Shown here: in pieces, positions 36,669 through 45,276 of the stretch
Numbering within the stretch: position 1 is the stretch's first letter
Layout: each line of letters starts with the position of its first letter
From: Gemmatimonadales bacterium UBA7835
GTDB lineage: Bacteria; Gemmatimonadota; Gemmatimonadetes; Longimicrobiales; Gaopeijiaceae
Length of the DNA: 64,000 bases
Direction: 5' to 3'
Assembly: GCA_002500925.1 (NCBI GenBank)
Contig: DLTN01000064.1
Location: 7,157 to 71,156 of the forward strand
Translations under genes and position numbers: made by a program
The notes under the pieces: generated by a model
Database searches by the model: none
What the model saw: only the letters and a program-made list of their open reading frames with translations
Told to the model about the DNA's origin: nothing

Positions 36669-36728
36669 CGCAGTCTTCCTCCCTCCGGTAGGGACCCGAA
36701 TAAGAACCGAAGTAAGGTTACCCGAACG
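36669..36728. promoter_or_regulatory. Divergent lexA/trpC control region
   Basis: Sixty bases separate the two divergent starts. CCCGAA occurs at 36695-36700 and 36721-36726 and again at 36732-36737 just inside trpC. AACC at 36705-36708 faces GGTT at 36716-36719 with seven bases between. These are candidate binding sites for LexA or another regulator. No known SOS box matches. Confidence 0.35.
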
Positions 36729-37559
36729 TTGCCCGAAACGCAAGAAGATCAATCACTCCCCGGCATCCTTGCCGACATCGTGCGGACTAAGAAAGAGGAC
36801 CTCCAAGGGCTCCTCTCTAGTGCGTCGGCGCTCGAACAAGCGGCGGAAGCGGCTCCGGAACCTCGCGGCTTCGAACTCGCTATAGCCCAACCAGGCTTCG
36901 TGTCGCTTATCGCCGAATGCAAGCGTCGCTCGCCTGGCTCCGGACAGATTCGACCGAATCTCGACCCAGCTCGTCTAGCATCCGACTACGAGAAATCTGG
37001 AGCTGCCGCGCTGAGCGTGCTTACGGATGATAGGTATTTTGGTGGATCACTTGCCGACTTGGAAGCAGTAAGATGCGCGACAAGCATCCCGGTTCTTCGC
37101 AAAGATTTCACACTTGACACTTTACATCTTTTAGAGGCTCGAGTTGGAGGGGCCGATGCCATCCTGCTAATTGTCCGGATCTTAGATGAGCCACAACTCG
37201 ACAGACTCTATCATGAAGCGATTGGATTCGGGCTCGACGTTGTAGTTGAAGTTCACAACATTGGGGAGCTAGAGTCTGCTTTGAAGCTTGATGCGAGTAT
37301 CATCGGTATCAATAACCGTGATCTCGCAACTTTCGAGACAGATCTGGAAACAACTGAGTGGCTGTTGGAGTCTGTCCCTTCCGATGTGGTGATCGTTTCC
37401 GAGAGCGGAATAAGAACGCGAGGAGATGTGGAGCGACTCGCGCATGTGGGTGTCGATGCGATGCTTGTCGGTGAAGCGCTCCTGTCGGTCACGGACCCCG
37501 CAGTAGCGGTGGCGACGCTCTGCGGTGTGCCTACTGAAGCTCGAGTATCCTCACCCTGA
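36729..37559 (+). CDS. trpC: Indole-3-glycerol phosphate synthase
   Basis: TIM-barrel enzyme of tryptophan synthesis. Starting at TTG 36729, the protein is 276 residues, the normal size; reading from an upstream ATG would run through lexA. Signatures are ECKRRSPGSG, the catalytic LRKDFTLD, GINNRDLATFETDL and VSESGIRTRGDVE. A TAAGG-like site precedes the TTG. First of the trpCFBA run. Confidence 0.93.
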   Translation: MPETQEDQSLPGILADIVRTKKEDLQGLLSSASALEQAAEAAPEPRGFELAIAQPGFVSLIAECKRRSPGSGQIRPNLDPARLASDYEKSGAAALSVLTDDRYFGGSLADLEAVRCATSIPVLRKDFTLDTLHLLEARVGGADAILLIVRILDEPQLDRLYHEAIGFGLDVVVEVHNIGELESALKLDASIIGINNRDLATFETDLETTEWLLESVPSDVVIVSESGIRTRGDVERLAHVGVDAMLVGEALLSVTDPAVAVATLCGVPTEARVSSP

Positions 37560-37570
37560 ACGAGCTGGTT

Positions 37571-38251
37571 ATGGCGCCTGAATCTAGCCCACTCGTGAAG
37601 ATTTGCGGTCTGACGAGAAATGTGGATGCGAGGTTCGCAGATGAGGCAGGTGCCGATTATCTGGGGTTAATCATGACCGAGGGCTTTGGAAGGAGTGTGA
37701 CTAAGGATGTCGCAGCCACTGTGGTCCAGGGGGTATTAGCGTTGAAGGTCGCGGTCACAGTAAACGAATCCGTTAAGAGGAATGCTGAACTAGCGGATGC
37801 GATCGGCGCGTCAATAATTCAGCTTCACGGGAACGAATCGGCTGCTATCGCCCGCTCACTCAAGAGCGCGGGAGACTGGTCAATATGGAAGGCAGTGCGA
37901 GCGAAGACGAGCGAAGACGTTCAGCGTGTTGTAGAAGACTTCGGAGAGCTGGTCGATGGGATACTAGTCGAGGGCTATAGCGATGGAGCTATTGGAGGTT
38001 CGGGATTAACACTAGAACTTGACCCTGAGTCTCTAACAGTAGCTAAGAGGTCCGCACTGAGCGTAGTTCTTGCTGGTGGACTGACCCCTACGTCGGTCGC
38101 CGGCGCAGTAGCCAGGTACAGTCCAGATGTGGTAGACGTCTCGTCAGGCGTAGAGGTCAAACGAAACGTCAAAGACCCCCATAAGGTGGAGGCCTTCATC
38201 CAGAGGGTCCGGAGAGCTAATCTCTCACAAGAAGATCCACTTCTAGATTGA
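37571..38251 (+). CDS. trpF: Phosphoribosylanthranilate isomerase
   Basis: Isomerises phosphoribosylanthranilate in tryptophan synthesis. The 226 residues show VKICGLTRNVDA with the catalytic Cys, ILVEGYSDGAIGGSG with the phosphate-binding glycines, AGGLTPTSV and VDVSSGVE. The usual SPRxV motif near the N-terminus is replaced by FGRSV. It begins 12 bases after trpC and its end abuts trpB. Confidence 0.94.
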   Translation: MAPESSPLVKICGLTRNVDARFADEAGADYLGLIMTEGFGRSVTKDVAATVVQGVLALKVAVTVNESVKRNAELADAIGASIIQLHGNESAAIARSLKSAGDWSIWKAVRAKTSEDVQRVVEDFGELVDGILVEGYSDGAIGGSGLTLELDPESLTVAKRSALSVVLAGGLTPTSVAGAVARYSPDVVDVSSGVEVKRNVKDPHKVEAFIQRVRRANLSQEDPLLD

Positions 38252-38259
38252 CCTTAGTC

Positions 38260-39456
38260 ATGAGCAAGATCACCCAAATGCAGTCGGGCCGCTTTGGTTC
38301 TTTTGGTGGACGGTATGTTCCCGAGACGCTGATTGGTGCTCTCGATGAGGTAGCCGTTGCCTATGCTGAAGCTTCAGGTGATGAGTCCTTTCAAGACGAA
38401 TTGAAGAGACTCAACACCAATTTCGTTGGGCGCCCGACTCCGTTGTATCACGCAGAGCGTTTGGGCGAAGCAGCGGGAAACCGAGACGTGTGGCTTAAGC
38501 GAGAAGATCTCAATCACACTGGAGCTCATAAGATCAACAACACCATCGGACAGGCGCTACTCGCGGGCCGTATGGGCAAGAGGCGCATCATTGCCGAAAC
38601 TGGAGCAGGCCAGCACGGTGTCGCTACTGCGACGGCGTGTGCACTCTTTGATCTTGAGTGTGTGGTCTACATGGGAGAGGAGGATGTTAAGAGGCAGGCT
38701 CTGAATGTGTATCGTATGCAGTTGCTAGGGGCCGAGGTGCGTCCCGTGAGTTCGGGCACAAGGACGCTTAAAGACGCGACGAACGAGGCGATTCGTGATT
38801 GGGTAACTAACGTCGACTCGACCCACTACATCATTGGTTCGGTGGTGGGACCAGATCCGTTTCCCAGAATGGTGCGTGACTTTCAATCGATTATTGGTAG
38901 AGAATCTCGAGAACAATTCTTGGAGGGCTTAGGCTGCCTTCCGGCGTCAGTGGTTGCTTGCGTAGGTGGTGGCTCAAACGCCATGGGTATGTTTCACCCC
39001 TTTGTCTCCGATGAATATGTTGAGCTTGTGGGGGTCGAGGCGGGGGGGAGTGGCATCGAGTCAGGGCACCATTCAGCTTCACTGGCCGCGGGAACGCCTG
39101 GTGTGCTGCATGGTTCGCTCAGCTATCTCCTACAGGACTCGGACGGCCAAGTCCTGCCAGCGCACTCCGTTTCAGCCGGGCTGGATTATCCTGGGGTCGG
39201 TCCCGAGCATTCCCATTTGAAAGACATGGGGCGCGTCCGGTATACCTTCGCCACAGATGAGCAGGCCCTGGAGGCGTTCCACAAGCTTTCCGAACTAGAG
39301 GGGATCATTCCCGCGCTCGAGACAGCCCACGCCATAGCATACGTACTTGAACACGGGTCTAGTGTTAATGGCCCCATCCTAGTGTGCCTTTCGGGGCGTG
39401 GTGACAAAGACGTAAGCCACGTCGCCGAGGTCGAGGGTCGGGGAAGCCTTTTTTGA
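38260..39456 (+). CDS. trpB: Tryptophan synthase beta chain
   Basis: PLP enzyme joining indole and serine. About 398 residues from the ATG at 38260; a TTG at 38248 overlapping the trpF stop is an alternative. The PLP lysine is in NHTGAHKINNTIGQ, the phosphate loop is GGGSNAMG, and GRFGSFGGRYVPETL marks the N-terminus. The stop overlaps the trpA start. Confidence 0.97.
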   Translation: MSKITQMQSGRFGSFGGRYVPETLIGALDEVAVAYAEASGDESFQDELKRLNTNFVGRPTPLYHAERLGEAAGNRDVWLKREDLNHTGAHKINNTIGQALLAGRMGKRRIIAETGAGQHGVATATACALFDLECVVYMGEEDVKRQALNVYRMQLLGAEVRPVSSGTRTLKDATNEAIRDWVTNVDSTHYIIGSVVGPDPFPRMVRDFQSIIGRESREQFLEGLGCLPASVVACVGGGSNAMGMFHPFVSDEYVELVGVEAGGSGIESGHHSASLAAGTPGVLHGSLSYLLQDSDGQVLPAHSVSAGLDYPGVGPEHSHLKDMGRVRYTFATDEQALEAFHKLSELEGIIPALETAHAIAYVLEHGSSVNGPILVCLSGRGDKDVSHVAEVEGRGSLF

Positions 39457-40238
39457 AGGGCTCGGTTATCTCATCGGTGTTTTCAGCCGTTCAAGAGCAA
39501 GGCCGTGCAGCATTGATTCCATATATCACGGCCGGGCACCCTGTGGGGGACTCGACCGCGACTGTCCTGCACGCGCTGGCTGACTCCGGGGCTGATCTCA
39601 TTGAACTTGGGCTGCCATTTTCGGATCCTCTGGCCGATGGTCCTACGATCCAAAGCTCGTCGTTTTCGTCTTTGCAAAATGGAACCAAGGTCGAGAATGT
39701 ACTGGCCGAGCTCAGTCTCTTTCGCGCCGAGCGAGAGATCCCAGTGGTGCTGTTTACTTACCTGAATCCAGTCCTTCGTTATGGATTGGAAGATTTTCTT
39801 TTAGATGCCACCGAATCTGGGGCCAGCGGACTTCTTTTGACCGACCTCCCTGTTGGAGCGGACTACGGAGTCGAGCGCGCGGTAGCTGAGAGTCCGCTCG
39901 ATTTTATCCGACTGGTAGCTCCGACGACCCGAGAGGAGCGGGTGCCGGAAATCGCCGAGAGTGGTTCAGGATTTCTTTACTACATCTCGCGAGCCGGGGT
40001 CACAGGTGTTCGTTCCCAACTTCGAGAGAGCCTAGGTGATGAAGTAGCTGCGCTCCGCTCTCAGGTAGGGTTACCTGTAGCTGTGGGTTTTGGCATTTCG
40101 ACGCCTGAACAGGCACGCGAAGTCGGGCGTGCTTCCGACGGAGTTGTTGTCGGCAGTGCCCTCGTCCGAATTATGGATGAATCTGGTGTGGAAGCAGGAG
40201 CTCGCTTCGTTGCTCGGTTGAGGGCCGCGCTAGACTGA
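39453..40238 (+). CDS. trpA: Tryptophan synthase alpha chain
   Basis: Cleaves indole-3-glycerol phosphate and passes indole to TrpB. The 261 residues contain LIPYITAGHP, the catalytic Glu in LIELGLPFSDPLADGP and Asp in LLTDLPVGAD, and VAVGFGIS. The TTG start overlaps the trpB stop. Its last nine bases overlap the convergent rqcH-like gene. Confidence 0.96.
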   Translation: MKGSVISSVFSAVQEQGRAALIPYITAGHPVGDSTATVLHALADSGADLIELGLPFSDPLADGPTIQSSSFSSLQNGTKVENVLAELSLFRAEREIPVVLFTYLNPVLRYGLEDFLLDATESGASGLLLTDLPVGADYGVERAVAESPLDFIRLVAPTTREERVPEIAESGSGFLYYISRAGVTGVRSQLRESLGDEVAALRSQVGLPVAVGFGISTPEQAREVGRASDGVVVGSALVRIMDESGVEAGARFVARLRAALD

Positions 40239-41897
40239 TCCCTTCGGTCGAACTTCGTTTAGGCTACGATGGTCGATGGCATGACGCTCAACTAATTCGG
40301 GATCCGGTGTGACGAAGAGGGTTCGAACCCGATCCGGTACGACCGATCCGGCTGCGGAGCCCCGAGGTTTACGGACGTATTTGCGTAATGTCCAGTCCAC
40401 TGGAACCGTGTCCGATGTCCGGGCCTTTGAGTGGAGAGCGGCGAGCGAAGCCGCCTCCTGGAGGTCACGCTCAGGTGGTGCTCCTGGCCCTCGCCACCTC
40501 AGGATCACATGTGCTCCAGCGCTATGTCTTGCATGAAGCCATATGTCATTCGGGGCAGAATGTCGGAAGGTCAAATCGTCATTGTGGCGGGCTCCGCGTC
40601 CCACTCGAATCTCCAGTCCGCCACTGCTTACAAAGGTTCTATATGGTTCGGTGGGACTTTGGGAACCTCGACGCTGTCTCGCAGGGGAAGCTGGAAGGGC
40701 AGCATGGATCTGGTCGACCCGAGCCGTCCCGTCTTGAGCGCGCTTCAATAGAGTTTGGAGGACCACCATATCTGCATGAGCTGATTCGATCAGACCTGGA
40801 AGTCTCTGGGCTGCTCGCTCAGAACGAGAAGCTCGGTCATAATACTTCGATGCGTTTTCGTGAGGTTTGAGTTTCGGGTCGAGCTCCAATTCGACGATGT
40901 TACCCTCAAAATCATGTACTTGAGCCGACGACGAACCTGGAGAAATCTCGAGGTATCTGGCTAGAATAATATCTCCTCGGCCTCTCAGCTGACTTGGGTC
41001 TTCACGGTTGTCGAGTTGCGCCGTTAGCTGGACGATGCGTCGTTCGACGTGTGCTATGGCGTCCTCCAGGCGCTCAAGTAGCTCGGGGCCCATCAAGAGG
41101 GTGGCGTCCGGCGCGCCTGATACGAGGTTCGAACATTCTGCGATTGCGGCTAGTAGACTTTCTGACGATCGCGACGAGACACCCGGGAGAGGCCCTGGAT
41201 AGGGCTGAAGGCCGTGATCGGTTTCGAGAAGGACAGCACCAAGTTCGTGGTCTGAGTTGGCGAGTAGTCTCCAGGTTTCCAAGCCGGAGGAAAGTGAGTC
41301 TCCGGCAAGGCAGGCGTCTGCATTCAGCCGAGAAGTCCAGGCGACATTCGAAAGAAGCTCTCTTTGTCTTTCGGTGGGAGGGACGGGGGCGAGTAGGTCC
41401 TGCCAGTCCGACTCAGAGGCTATCCCGTCGACCCAGAGTCGGCCGGTAGACTTAGGCGGCGACCAAGCTTGTCCTACCCTTAGGTTACGGCTCCCGCCCT
41501 GAGTCCTGAGTATATGTTTGATAGTCCGTTCACTGCCCTCGGTCATAATCGCGTTCATCCGATTTCCGAGGAGCTCAATTACCAGTGCCCAAGGTCCACC
41601 TCTTGCCCGGTTACTCCGAAGCTCCACGACGAGGATGCGCTCGTCAGCGATAGATTTGACGTTACGGACCTGTGCTCGAATTCGAGGGTCCCCTGGTTGG
41701 GGCTCTACGCAGTCCCGCATCCAGATGCCACTACGTTCGGGGTGCAAACGCCATAACAGAGTCTTCTTTCTGAAGAACAGCACTACGTCACGAGTCCGCG
41801 CATCTAAACGGATTGCGCGCAGCCTAGACCCTACGAGCTCTATATCGAGCTCACGAGCCAGATCGCGTACTAGGACAGAGTCCCATCGGATTGCCAT
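40230..41897 (-). CDS. RqcH-like NFACT protein (ribosome quality control), divergent N-domain
   Basis: Family of proteins that bind split 50S subunits carrying stalled peptides and add Ala tails. The protein is 555 residues from the internal ATG (an upstream ATG at 41918 adds seven). Order: NFACT-N (about 1-190), helical coiled-coil middle (265-410), NFACT-R with NDIWLHARHSAGAHVIL. KLKPHENASKYYDRA matches the family. The Asp-Arg pair needed for tailing in Bacillus RqcH reads Glu-Arg here (ADERIL), and the usual CMLLRK block is not recognisable. Activity is therefore uncertain. Confidence 0.82.
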   Translation of the reverse strand: MAIRWDSVLVRDLARELDIELVGSRLRAIRLDARTRDVVLFFRKKTLLWRLHPERSGIWMRDCVEPQPGDPRIRAQVRNVKSIADERILVVELRSNRARGGPWALVIELLGNRMNAIMTEGSERTIKHILRTQGGSRNLRVGQAWSPPKSTGRLWVDGIASESDWQDLLAPVPPTERQRELLSNVAWTSRLNADACLAGDSLSSGLETWRLLANSDHELGAVLLETDHGLQPYPGPLPGVSSRSSESLLAAIAECSNLVSGAPDATLLMGPELLERLEDAIAHVERRIVQLTAQLDNREDPSQLRGRGDIILARYLEISPGSSSAQVHDFEGNIVELELDPKLKPHENASKYYDRASRSERAAQRLPGLIESAHADMVVLQTLLKRAQDGTARVDQIHAALPASPARQRRGSQSPTEPYRTFVSSGGLEIRVGRGARHNDDLTFRHSAPNDIWLHARHSAGAHVILRWRGPGAPPERDLQEAASLAALHSKARTSDTVPVDWTLRKYVRKPRGSAAGSVVPDRVRTLFVTPDPELVERHAIDHRSLNEVRPKGSV

Positions 41898-41962
41898 TCT
41901 CGAACTTAACTGGCTCACCTCAAAGAAGAAGCTGGAGCAGAGTGTGCAGTGGGAGTATCGTT

Positions 41963-42598
41963 ATGGGCGTCATTAAAATTCTTATGGACGCAGTCCTGGT
42001 CCGCTGCCCCTTTCTATACGCTTTGCACTCTCTTCTCGAAGCTCTGCTGGTTGGACAACTACCCAGATGGGCAGTCGTGGGGGGTGAGCGTCGCGCACAC
42101 ATGGATCGAGTCTCCGCTCTTCTTAACGATTGGGCGATCCGGATGGACCTGCCAGAGCTGGAACGAAGGCGCTGGCGTGCGGCGGGTCTAGTTCATGACT
42201 TACTCCGTGATTCCGAACCAAGTAAGCTCCGAGAAACTCTGCCCTCCGCATTGGTCGAAGTTCCAAGTACGATCCTTCATGGGCCTGCTGTCGCAGAGCG
42301 TCTTCGGAGCGAAGGTGTTGATGATGGCGAACTGCTAATAGCCGTGGCGCAACATTCTCTGGGTGATGCACGTTTCGGACGTTTAGGTCGAGCTTTGTAT
42401 GCAGCCGATTTCTTGGAGCCGGGTAGAGCATTCCTGCCCGAATGGCGTGCAGAACTCCGGGAGCGTATGCCCGGCGACTTTGACGCGGTTGTTGCCGAGG
42501 TAACTGAGGCCCGGATCAGAAACCTGATAGAGCGCGGTTCGAAGGTGTCCCCGCAAACCATTGATTTTTGGTATGTGATGGTGGGGGAGGCGGCATGA
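41963..42598 (+). CDS. HD-domain phosphohydrolase, YqeK-like
   Basis: Probable Ap4A-type hydrolase of the HD superfamily. From the ATG at 41963, with GGGAG seven bases upstream, it has 211 residues, close to YqeK. HD-type metal ligands appear as His in RRAHMDRV, HD in GLVHDLLRD, His in ILHGPAV, His in VAQHSLGD and Asp in AADFLEPGR. A reading from 41891 would cross the rqcH start. It is followed with no gap by a LytR_C protein; YqeK often sits near rsfS and LytR-family genes in other bacteria. Confidence 0.8.
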   Translation: MGVIKILMDAVLVRCPFLYALHSLLEALLVGQLPRWAVVGGERRAHMDRVSALLNDWAIRMDLPELERRRWRAAGLVHDLLRDSEPSKLRETLPSALVEVPSTILHGPAVAERLRSEGVDDGELLIAVAQHSLGDARFGRLGRALYAADFLEPGRAFLPEWRAELRERMPGDFDAVVAEVTEARIRNLIERGSKVSPQTIDFWYVMVGEAA

Positions 42599-43179
42599 CC
42601 CCCAGGCGCACGAAGCGACATTCAAGAAAATCCGCGCGCCGAAGTCGGTCCAAGCAGTTTCCTGGTGGGCGTAAACCATCCGTGAGAGCGAGTCTCGGTT
42701 TGTTCGTTGGAGTAGTCATCTTCTCTACGATTGCCGTGATCGGAATTCCGTATCCAAACCCTCAGGGTGAGGATGTTGTGAGTGAGGGTGTGAATCGAAA
42801 TATTGGGCAGGTGGAGGTGTGGTCCGGGGATCGGGTTCGGGTTGAAGTACAGAACGGTGGTGGTGTAGCGGGGATGGCGAGGAATGCTACTGATGTGCTT
42901 CGTACCGCTGGGTTTGACGTGGTGAAGTTCGGAAATGCACGAGCTTTTGATCCTGGGCGCCCTTCGGTGGTGATAGATCGTGTAGGACGGGACGAAGCGG
43001 CGCATGCCATTGCGAAGGCTCTTGGAATTGATAACGTGCTCAGCGCACCCGACCCAACCCTATATGTTGATGTGACTGTTGTTGTTGGAAGTCCTTGGCA
43101 GCCAGTTGCTCCGGTTCTCGGGAGCGGAGTAACTAAGCCATGGTCCTGGTGGGATCCGCGCGAGTGGTTTGGCACTTGA
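42595..43179 (+). CDS. LytR_C-domain membrane protein
   Basis: A 194-residue protein with a very basic N-terminus (about 1-25), one membrane helix (33-52) and an extracytoplasmic LytR_C domain (about 75-165; VRVEVQNGGGVAGMARNA). It lacks the LytR-CpsA-Psr ligase domain that often precedes LytR_C, so it is a stand-alone form of unknown role in the envelope. The ATG has GGAGG upstream and overlaps the yqeK-like stop. Confidence 0.8.
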   Translation: MTPRRTKRHSRKSARRSRSKQFPGGRKPSVRASLGLFVGVVIFSTIAVIGIPYPNPQGEDVVSEGVNRNIGQVEVWSGDRVRVEVQNGGGVAGMARNATDVLRTAGFDVVKFGNARAFDPGRPSVVIDRVGRDEAAHAIAKALGIDNVLSAPDPTLYVDVTVVVGSPWQPVAPVLGSGVTKPWSWWDPREWFGT

Positions 43180-43225
43180 AACGACAAGAGAATCTCGTTC
43201 GGCGGCGCGCTCAAGGCTGGAAGAT

Positions 43226-44029
43226 ATGACAAACAAGAAGAAGGGATCGAATCGCGCTCGGGTAGAAACGCCTAGCAGTGATCAGGGTGGGAACAATCAG
43301 CGCGCTCAGAGGCGAGCGCAGCGTGCGGCTGCGAACGTGTCCGGGGTGCGATTAGAGAACTCGCTAGCCGAGTGGACTAAGTCGATCGTTATCGCCATAG
43401 CTCTATTCCTATTTCTCCGCACGTTTTTGGTGCAGACGTTTGTGATCACGTCTGGATCAATGGAGGAAACGCTGCTCGTTGGGGATATGTTGGTGGTGAA
43501 CAGATCGGCGATTGGCTCTCGAGTTCCCGGAACTTCTATCCGCATCCCAGGCTACTCATCGGTGGACCACGGGGACGTCTTGGTATTCGATCCGCCCCAT
43601 GAGGAGACGCTGAAGCTCATTAAGCGGCTAGTCGGTATGCCAGGAGACGAGCTAGAGATGCGGGACCGAGTGCTTTACCGGAACGGCGAGGCCGTCGAGG
43701 AGCCTTATGTCATCCATTCTGAAGTGAGAGACGAGATGCACCCGTGGATGATCTGGCAGCGAGAATACTTAGCTCCAAGTGCAGACGCTGCCACGTACGC
43801 TCCGACTAGAGATAACTGGGGCCCTGTTCTTGTGCCGGACGGGCACTACTTCATGCTTGGAGACAATCGAGAAAAAAGCTTTGACTCGCGCTATTGGGGC
43901 CTACTCGAGGGATGGCGTCTCGAGGGCCGGGCTGTCTTTACGTACTACTCGTACAACAAGGACTCATTCCGACCCTTTCCAGCTATACGTGAGGTGCGAT
44001 GGAGCCGCATTGGTCGGGCTATCGATTGA
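43226..44029 (+). CDS. lepB: Signal peptidase I
   Basis: Inner-membrane protease that removes signal peptides. From the ATG at 43226 it has 267 residues. A Gln/Arg-rich N-terminal segment precedes one membrane helix (about 50-70). The catalytic Ser78 is in SGSMEETLLVGD and Lys133 in LKLIKRLVGMPGDE; the C-terminal block LGDNREKSFDSRYWG is typical. In-frame extension to 43169 overlaps the previous gene and is less likely. Confidence 0.95.
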   Translation: MTNKKKGSNRARVETPSSDQGGNNQRAQRRAQRAAANVSGVRLENSLAEWTKSIVIAIALFLFLRTFLVQTFVITSGSMEETLLVGDMLVVNRSAIGSRVPGTSIRIPGYSSVDHGDVLVFDPPHEETLKLIKRLVGMPGDELEMRDRVLYRNGEAVEEPYVIHSEVRDEMHPWMIWQREYLAPSADAATYAPTRDNWGPVLVPDGHYFMLGDNREKSFDSRYWGLLEGWRLEGRAVFTYYSYNKDSFRPFPAIREVRWSRIGRAID

Positions 44030-44043
44030 CTGCCGAAGGGCTT

Positions 44044-45138
44044 TTATTCCGAGATCTCGGCAACTGACTTCTTGAGGCCGATCTGGCTTAACGTATGGCC
44101 TCGTAGCTGTCCGCATGCAGCGTCGATATCCTGACCGCGTGTCTCTCTGACTGCAACCGATACACCTCGTGACGCTAGCCTTCGAGAGAACTCCAGTATT
44201 CTTTCGGGCTTAGACGGTCTCCATTTCTGATACGGAATCGGATTGAAGGGGATTAGGTTGACGAAGGCGCTTACGCGAAGTGCCAGATCACCGAGTAGCT
44301 CTATCAGTTCAGGAGCATCATTGACCCCGTCGATCATTGTGTACTCAAAAGTGATTCGTTTCCCACCCCCATCCTCAAAGTGTTCTAGTGCGGCCAAGAC
44401 CTCTCTGAGCGGATATCGCTTCTCGAGTGGAATGAGTTCACGTCTGAGCTCGGATGAAGGAGCGTGCAGGGAAAGAGCCAGCCGGAATTGCTCGGGACGC
44501 TCGGCTAACTCTAGAATGCCCGGTATGACACCTACTGTCGAAACCGTAATGCGTCGTGCCCCGACGCCGTACCCCTGGTTCAGAATCGTTAGAGAGGGGT
44601 GAAGAGCCTTTCGGTTCGCCAGAGGCTCTCCCATACCCATATAAACAATGTTTGAAATTGACCCGTAGTCGTTTTCATGAGCCCACCTGCGTGAAGCTCG
44701 GTACTGGCCAACAATTTCACCTGCCGTCAGTTGCCGATCGAACCCTCCCCATCCTGTAGCACAAAAGGTGCAACCCATCGCACAGCCCGCTTGAGACGAA
44801 ATGCACAGCGTCAGCCGACTCTCGGTTGGGATAAGAACTGACTCTACGAGTTTGTCATCCGACAGGCGCCAGAGGTGCTTTACAGTTCCGTCCTCACTCC
44901 GTTGCACTACATCCGAAACAGGCTCGTCTAGACGAAAGGATTGAGCCAGCTCATCGCGCTGCGTTACTGGCAGGTCGGTCATTTCTTCCATAGACCTTCC
45001 AAGCCGCTCGTATATCCATTTCTCGACCTGGCTTGCTCGGTATTTTGGTTCCCCGCGGGACGTAAAATGCGACTCGAGCGCGCTGCGAAGCTCGATCGGT
45101 GTCATTGAGAGAAGGTCTGGAGGGGTGTCGGGGGTCAT
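44044..45138 (-). CDS. rlmN: Dual-specificity RNA methyltransferase RlmN
   Basis: Radical SAM enzyme that methylates A2503 of 23S rRNA and A37 of some tRNAs. The 364 residues contain SSQAGCAMGCTFCATG with the CxxxCxxC cluster motif, YMGMGEPLANR, and the C-terminal Cys in TRGQDIDAACGQL used for methyl transfer. Convergent with lepB, separated by 14 bases. Confidence 0.96.
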   Translation of the reverse strand: MTPDTPPDLLSMTPIELRSALESHFTSRGEPKYRASQVEKWIYERLGRSMEEMTDLPVTQRDELAQSFRLDEPVSDVVQRSEDGTVKHLWRLSDDKLVESVLIPTESRLTLCISSQAGCAMGCTFCATGWGGFDRQLTAGEIVGQYRASRRWAHENDYGSISNIVYMGMGEPLANRKALHPSLTILNQGYGVGARRITVSTVGVIPGILELAERPEQFRLALSLHAPSSELRRELIPLEKRYPLREVLAALEHFEDGGGKRITFEYTMIDGVNDAPELIELLGDLALRVSAFVNLIPFNPIPYQKWRPSKPERILEFSRRLASRGVSVAVRETRGQDIDAACGQLRGHTLSQIGLKKSVAEISE

Positions 45139-45147
45139 GACGACTCG

Positions 45148-45176
45148 TTGAATCGATGTTCTAGGCCCGATAACTT
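45148..45176 (+). promoter_or_regulatory. Possible promoter for the vanZ-like/aspS unit
   Basis: TTGAAT at 45148-45153 and TAACTT at 45171-45176 with 17 bases between, in the gap between divergent rlmN and the vanZ-like gene. It matches a sigma-70-like pattern only in part. Confidence 0.25.
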
Positions 45177-45276
45177 AGCCGCCGAATGAGGGGCTCAGGT
45201 ACCGGTGACCGTTGCCTTAGTGCTATTCTGAAAGACGTAAAGGCTGTTTCAGAGAAACCCAAACAAGGCGTATGCT

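Noticed and set aside
40388..40870. 160-codon plus-strand frame inside the rqcH-like region
   Set aside because: It is antisense to a well-supported NFACT-family gene, with composition typical of a shadow frame.
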